Below, in pieces: positions 59,272 to 64,000 of a DNA stretch of 64,000 nucleotides. Position 1 is the stretch's first letter, and every line of letters begins with the position of its first letter. The notes beneath the pieces were generated by a model. The model searched no databases and had not been told where the DNA came from. It was given only the letters and a program-made list of their open reading frames with translations. The translations under genes and the position numbers were made by a program. Source of the DNA: VRUE01 sp963824705 (lineage in GTDB: Bacteria; Actinomycetota; Thermoleophilia; Solirubrobacterales; 70-9); the NCBI GenBank assembly GCA_963824705.1, contig CAWGQE010000003.1:1922001-1986000 (forward strand). Direction: 5' to 3'.

Positions 59272-60039
59272 ATGGGAACCGCAGTCGAAGTCCCGCCTGA
59301 CTGGTACCGCTCGGGCTTCCCGCCGATCACGGCGGCGATGCCCTGGGCCGACAGGACCGAGGCCGAAGTCGACCGGGCGATCATGATGCTGCGGCCCGAG
59401 GGTGGCGAGCGGGTCCTTGACCTGGCCTGCGGCATCGGGCGGCATGGCCTGGAGCTTTGCCGGCGCGGCTTCGAGGTCGTCGGCGTCGACATCTCGGGCG
59501 AGCTGCTGGAAATCGCCGCGGGCGAAGCCGAGATCCAGCGCCTCGACAAGATCGAGTTCATCGAAGCTGACCTGCGCGAGCTCGACCTGCGCGACGAGTT
59601 CGACCTCGTACTCAGCCTCAACGACGGCGCCGTCGGCTACTTCGAGACCGACGCGGAGAACTTCCGCACCTTCGAGGTAATCGCACAGGCTCTGCGCGAC
59701 GGCGGCGGTCACTTGCTGCAGCTGCCCAACGTGCTCCACGCGGAGAAGAACCTGCCGCTGAAATCCTGGATCGTCGGCGAGTCGACGCTCGAACTCTCAG
59801 ACCACCACTGGAACGCCGAGGACCGCTACATTGAAGGCGCCACGGTGCCGATCCGCATCGGCGAGGTCTTCGAGAAATACGAGGAGATCCCCTTCCGCCA
59901 GCGCCTCTACGGCGCCGAGGAGCTGGCTGAGATCTACGAGTTGGTCGGCATGCGCCTGGCCAACACCTTCGCCGGCAGCGGCAAAGCCCGCAAGCCCAAG
60001 CCCTCGCAGTTCGAGATCTTCGTCGAGGGCCGCAAGTAA
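59272..60039 (+). CDS. Class I SAM-dependent methyltransferase
   Basis: This 255-residue methyltransferase has VLDLACGIGRHGLELCRRG (motif I), VVGVDISGELL (ribose-binding acidic residue), FDLVLSLNDGAVGYF (motif IV region) and a C-terminal beta segment (FRQRLYGAEELAEIYELVGM). A TTG codon precedes the ATG at 59272. It is 36 nt downstream of rpoD. The substrate is unknown. It ends 5 nt from the convergent membrane-protein gene. Confidence 0.87.
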   Translation: MGTAVEVPPDWYRSGFPPITAAMPWADRTEAEVDRAIMMLRPEGGERVLDLACGIGRHGLELCRRGFEVVGVDISGELLEIAAGEAEIQRLDKIEFIEADLRELDLRDEFDLVLSLNDGAVGYFETDAENFRTFEVIAQALRDGGGHLLQLPNVLHAEKNLPLKSWIVGESTLELSDHHWNAEDRYIEGATVPIRIGEVFEKYEEIPFRQRLYGAEELAEIYELVGMRLANTFAGSGKARKPKPSQFEIFVEGRK

Positions 60040-60044
60040 CAGGG

Positions 60045-62341
60045 TTAGCCGACCGCCTCGATCCAGTCCCAGCGCTGTCCACAGAGGCGTTCGGCTTCGT
60101 CCGCCGGGACGGAAACGATCGAACCCTCTTCGTCTCCGGCCGGGGCAAAGAGCAGCGGGCCGGTTTCAGGCCGGGGAAGCCGCCGCTGCCGGGGTGCAGG
60201 TCGGCACCGCCAAAGCGAAGTTCGGCCTTGTGGGCGCCGGCGCCGAGCCTCGTCTCCCCCATGTACATGTAGCCGCCTTCGTTGTTGAGTTCCTGGCGCG
60301 CTTCGCCGACCTTGCGGCCGTCGACCCAGAGCTCGTCGGCGCCGCGTGCCGATCCCTTCAGCCAAGCGGCGTAGTCGCCCGCCCGCGGCACTTCGAGATC
60401 GCCGTCGGTTGCGTCATAGACCGGGGCGTGCCGGGCGGCGAGGAGATGGGCCGGCTGGCCGTTGCGCGCTTCGGCGCGCCGGGCGAGGGCGATTACTTCG
60501 CCGCAGGCAGGCACCGCCGAGGGTTCGTATTCGCTGCCCAGGGGCAGGTGCTCGAAGGCCGGCTCAGCCTCGCTTTGGGGCCGCTGCCAGACTTCGTAGG
60601 TCTCACCACGCCAGACCCGCCGGTAGGGCGACGGGGGGCGGCTGCGCACCGGCGAGCGGCGCAAGACGAGGGTGCGGAATTCGAGCAGGCCGCCGAGGTC
60701 GAGTTCATCGGTGTCGACCGAGTAGCCCTTTTCGACCTCACCGCCGCCGCGCAGGGGCACCGTGCGTTCGCGCAGCTCCGAGGCCCCTTCGCCGTCGAGG
60801 TTGCGGAGGAAGTGGCGGGCGCCGTAGGGGTTGTACTCGGTCATCAGCGCCGGTCCCTGGCCGGCGAACTCCTCGCCTATCTGCTGCAGCTCGTGCAGCT
60901 GCTCGTAAGGGGCAAGGCTGACGCCGCCGTAGGCGAGCACGCCGGACCACAGCACGCCGCCGGCGACCACCGCGATCAGGATGCCGCCGACGAAGCGGTC
61001 GGCGCGCAAGGCGACGATCGCCCCGGAGATCGCCAGGGCCAGCGCCACCGGGGAGGCGGTGGCGAGCGCCTTGCCGCCGGCCCAGGGCGAGCCGACGATG
61101 ACGATCGCCGCGCCGGCGAGGAGGCTGGTCGCGTAGAGCGCCAGGGTGGCGTCGCGACGCCGCTTCGACCAGGCGACCCAGAGGCCCGTGAGCGCCGCGA
61201 CGAGCGTCAGCGCGATCAGCACCACGGTGACGACGGTCCCGTCCGGATCGAAGCGAAAGTCCCCGGAGGGCCAGACGCCGAGCACCTGCAGGACGTTCAG
61301 TGGGCCGCGCAGGTTGCCTTCGGCGTTGGGGTCGGTGAGTGGCGAGGAGGTGGGCGGCACCAGGCCGGCGCTGACCACCGGCAGGACGAGCAGCGCAAGC
61401 GGCAGGACGAAGGCAAGGGCCTGGAAGGCGGCCGGGCGGGGCCCGAAGCGGCGCCACGCGAGCACCGCCAGCACGGCCAGCATCGGCGCCAGCCAGATCA
61501 GGCCGCCGAGGCTGAGCACGCCGACCAGGGCGGCGGCGGGCAGGGCAAGCAGGGCGGCGTCACGGCGCGAGGCAGCGGCGCGCACCGCGGCCGGCGCCAG
61601 CGCCACGGCCAGGGCTATGCAGGCCGCCGCCCCCACCTCCTTCACCCCGCCCCAGAGCGCGTAGCCGAGGAGCAAGGCCGGCTGAGCGGCGATGAAGGCG
61701 GCGAGGGCGCGCAGGCCGGGGCGGCGCAGCACCCCGCCGAGGATCTGCCAGAGGCCCAGCGAGAGCATCGCGGCGAGAAAGCTGACGTAGGGCTGGAAGA
61801 CCCAGGCCAGATCTCCGCCGACCAGCTTCTGGGCCGTGCCGAAGGGAATGAAGACGCCGACCGGGTAACCGCTGGCGAGGTTGAAGTCGAGCGTCGCGCG
61901 GTAGGTGGAGGGTTCGAGGCCGGAGAGGCTGCGACCGTGCTCCATCACCCGGTCGGTCATCGCGAACCAGGTGGCCGTGTCGTCGAGCTTGATGAAGCCG
62001 GCGAAGGTCGGATGGCCGGAGAGCAGGACCGGCGCTCCGAAGAAGAGGAAGACGGCAAGGGCGACGGCCGCCGGCCAGAGCGCGGGACGGCCGAAGCGCC
62101 AGGGCAGGGAGAGGCCGGCGCCGAGGATCGCGAGGACGACCAGGACCGGCACGGTCAGCTGGGCCGTCGCGTCGCTCCAGGTGGTGAACTGGCCGACGAG
62201 GACCATTCCCGCCAGGCCGGCCGGCGGCACCAGTGCACCGGGCAGGCGGCGGCCGCAGAGGACGTCGACCAGGAGGCCGAGGCCGACGCAGAGCGCCAGC
62301 AGGACGAGGGGGAAGACCGCCCAGGCCGCAAAGAGGCTCAC
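60045..62341 (-). pseudogene. GT-C-like polytopic membrane protein with a one-base frameshift near its end
   Basis: About 720 codons read well from ATG 62341: roughly a dozen membrane helices, an early loop with KLDDTATWFAMTDRVMEHG (an acidic pair in the first large loop, as in GT-C glycosyltransferases), then a soluble C-terminal region of about 260 residues. Near 60173-60176 a GGGG run (CCCC on the coding strand) is apparently one base short; the frame then runs on into the antisense of the methyltransferase. Restoring a base gives PRPETGPLLFAPAGDEEGS to WDWIEAVG and a stop at 60045, next to the convergent gene. A sequencing error is possible. Acceptor and donor are unknown. Confidence 0.7.
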
Positions 62342-62363
62342 GCGCGCCGCGCCGAGGCCGGGG

Positions 62364-62945
62364 TCAGCCGACCGGGCGCACCTTGGCCGAGAGGGCGAGG
62401 CTCATCGCCCGCTGGGCGTCCGGGTCATAGACCTCGACCTGCACGCTGCCGTCGGAGCTGGCGAAGTAGACGCTGGTCGGCTTTTCGACGCTGGTCACGA
62501 CTTCGCGACCGTCGGCCGAGCTGCGCGTGATCGATCCCTTGCGTCCGGCGAAGCCTTCCACCGCCGCGATCGGATCGGGGAGCGGATAGCTGCCGATCGT
62601 GAGCACACTTGCCCCGCCCCCACCGGCTTCCGTTCCCTCATCCAGGTAGCGAACCTGGAAGTCCCCCTGAGCGGTTTCGCTCGCCTCGATCTCCTTGCCG
62701 GGCACCGGGCCCGCCCAGTAGACGGCGTGCTCCGCCGAGGCGGCGAGTTCTTCGAGCTCCTCGCTGCTGACGATCTTCGCTTCAAACCCCGTCGAAGGCG
62801 CCGCGGGCGCGGTGTCGCCGTCGTCCCCCCGCGTGGCCAGCCAGGCGATCAGGCCGACGAGCAGCGCGAGGGCGACGATCCCAACACGAAGAACGCGACG
62901 TTTGCGCGCCGCTTTGTCTGCCTCTGGAGCTGCCTCACCCTCCAT
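62364..62945 (-). CDS. Membrane-anchored unknown protein
   Basis: This 193-residue protein has a charged N terminus, one membrane helix (residues about 20-38, VGIVALALLVGLIAWLA) and an external domain (AEHAVYWAGPVPGKEIEAS, DFQVRYLDEGTEAGGG, VYFASSDGSVQVEVYDPD). It precedes the GT-C-like gene by 22 nt on the same strand, so the two are probably an operon. No known motif is visible. Confidence 0.75.
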   Translation of the reverse strand: MEGEAAPEADKAARKRRVLRVGIVALALLVGLIAWLATRGDDGDTAPAAPSTGFEAKIVSSEELEELAASAEHAVYWAGPVPGKEIEASETAQGDFQVRYLDEGTEAGGGGASVLTIGSYPLPDPIAAVEGFAGRKGSITRSSADGREVVTSVEKPTSVYFASSDGSVQVEVYDPDAQRAMSLALSAKVRPVG

Positions 62946-63023
62946 CGCCGCGCATCATATGCTTGCCTACGGCGCCAAAGGCGCGGCTAATGGAGCCGCG
63001 TCTCGCGGCCGATAAAGGCCGGG

Positions 63024-64000
63024 ATGTTCGAGATCGACTCAGCGCTGCGCACGCTCGTCGAGCGAGGTGGCTCAGACCTTCACGTCAAGGTGGCCGCGCC
63101 GCCGACCATTCGCCTGCACGGCGAGCTGACGGCGCTGGAGGGCCATGGGCCGCTCAGCGGCGAGGACACCGAGAAGGCCTTCCACGACATCGCCGAGGTC
63201 CGCTCGCTGACCGAGTTCGAGGAATGCGGCGAGGCCGACTTCTCCTACGCCATTCCCGGCCTCTCGCGCTTCCGCGTCAACGTCTTCAAGCAGCGTGGCT
63301 CGACCTCGATCGTCTGCCGCGCGATCCCCTTCGAAATCCGCTCGGTCGAAGACCTCGGCCTGCCCGAGGTGGTCACCAACCTGGCCGAGGAGCAGCGCGG
63401 GATCATCCTCGTCACCGGCACGACCGGCTCGGGCAAGAGCACGACGCTGGCGGCGATGATCGACCACATCAACCGCACCCGGGCGCACCACATCGTCACG
63501 CTCGAGGACCCGATCGAGTACCTGCACGAAGACAAAGGCTCGATCGTCAACCAGCGCGAGGTCGGCTCGGACACCGAGAGCTTCGCCCGGGCGATGCGCC
63601 GCGTCCTGCGCCAGGACCCCGACGTGATCCTGATCGGCGAGATGCGCGACGAGGAGACGGTGCGCACCGCGCTCTCCGCCGCCGAGACCGGCCACCTCGT
63701 GCTCTCCACCGTCCACACCCTCGACGCAACCGAGACGATCAACCGCATCATCGACTTCTTCCCCCCCCACCTCCAGCACCAGGCCCGCGTGATGCTCTCC
63801 TCGACCCTGAAAGGGGCGATCGCGCAGCGCCTCGTCCCCGACATCACCGGCGAGGGCCGGGTTCCCGCCTCCGAGGTGCTCGTCGTCACCGGCCGTGTCC
63901 AGGACCTGATCCTCAACCCCGACGAGACCGGCAAGATCACCGAGGTGATCGCCGAGGGCGAGTACTACGGCATGCGCACCTTCGACCAGTCGCTGCTGCG
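63024..64000 (+). CDS. Second PilT/PilU-like ATPase (3' end outside window)
   Basis: The first 325 codons of a PilT-type hexameric ATPase are present. Walker A is VTGTTGSGKSTTLAA near residue 132; ITLEDPIEYLHEDKGSIVNQ-like and DPDVILIGEMRDEETV blocks follow, then HLVLSTVHTLDA. It differs from the PilT at 31848 (GTTGSGKS rather than GPTGSGKS, FFPPHLQHQAR). It could be a PilU-like auxiliary motor. It is 79 nt from the divergent small membrane-protein gene, far from the main pilus locus. The frame is open at the window edge. Confidence 0.92.
   Translation, partial: MFEIDSALRTLVERGGSDLHVKVAAPPTIRLHGELTALEGHGPLSGEDTEKAFHDIAEVRSLTEFEECGEADFSYAIPGLSRFRVNVFKQRGSTSIVCRAIPFEIRSVEDLGLPEVVTNLAEEQRGIILVTGTTGSGKSTTLAAMIDHINRTRAHHIVTLEDPIEYLHEDKGSIVNQREVGSDTESFARAMRRVLRQDPDVILIGEMRDEETVRTALSAAETGHLVLSTVHTLDATETINRIIDFFPPHLQHQARVMLSSTLKGAIAQRLVPDITGEGRVPASEVLVVTGRVQDLILNPDETGKITEVIAEGEYYGMRTFDQSLL

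Noticed and set aside
59618..60044. Continuation of the 62341 frame through the methyltransferase gene
   Set aside because: Translation turns Arg/Pro/Ser-rich after the homopolymer; the sensible C terminus is in the neighbouring frame.
59831..62530. 899-codon plus-strand open frame opposite the GT-C-like gene
   Set aside because: Composition typical of antisense GC-rich frames; no homology pattern.

Overview
The window reads as a chromosomal segment of a GC-rich actinomycete, most likely class Thermoleophilia (Solirubrobacterales or close). The clues are a BagA/BagB-like pair of Get3/ArsA ATPases, a methyltransferase-GH57-GT4 triad laid out like the mycobacterial methylglucose-lipopolysaccharide genes, a type IV pilus locus with no secretin, a collagen-like protein with the LVFAMFGGAYA-type leader I associate with this order, and many GTG/TTG starts. 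The taxonomic call is inference. I found no rRNA, tRNA or CRISPR array.

Layout. 1-5433: end of an aldehyde dehydrogenase, an acyl-CoA dehydrogenase, a DipZ-like disulfide exchanger, MeaB and a hexapeptide acetyltransferase. 5434-6543: VapBC toxin-antitoxin with a perfect operator, and a small XRE regulator. 6567-10934: the polysaccharide triad and a divergent methyltransferase. 10948-11922: an AbiEi/DUF559 nuclease gene boxed exactly between two 49-bp inverted hairpin repeats, the best candidate for an undescribed mobile or self-regulating unit. 11949-20893: adenylate cyclase, gamma-glutamyltransferase, FtsZ, ParA, BagAB and a conserved-looking unknown. 20946-21484: a 107-nt hairpin, an HxlR regulator and its probable operator.

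21478-35511, all on the minus strand: a full monoderm type IV pilus locus (pilB, pilT, pilC, pilA, three minor pilins, pilD, pilM, pilN, pilO and accessory genes). A cyclic-di-GMP-I riboswitch lies in front of pilA and a strong terminator follows it. A second PilT-like ATPase starts at 63024.

35672-57083 is accessory in character: three paralogous winged-helix proteins, an AbiEii-like remnant, two tandem secreted proteins, a decayed IS1380-type element, two very large secreted proteins, a 765-bp perfect direct repeat carrying a secreted-protein gene, lipoproteins, a collagen-like protein and an orphan NMT1/THI5-like binding protein. Many surface-protein genes here favour GAA/AAA codons, unlike the housekeeping genes.

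57126-64000: a YihY family membrane protein, the primary sigma factor gene with a canonical promoter and an intrinsic terminator inside its leader, a methyltransferase, a GT-C-like membrane protein with a one-base frameshift, and the partial second pilT.
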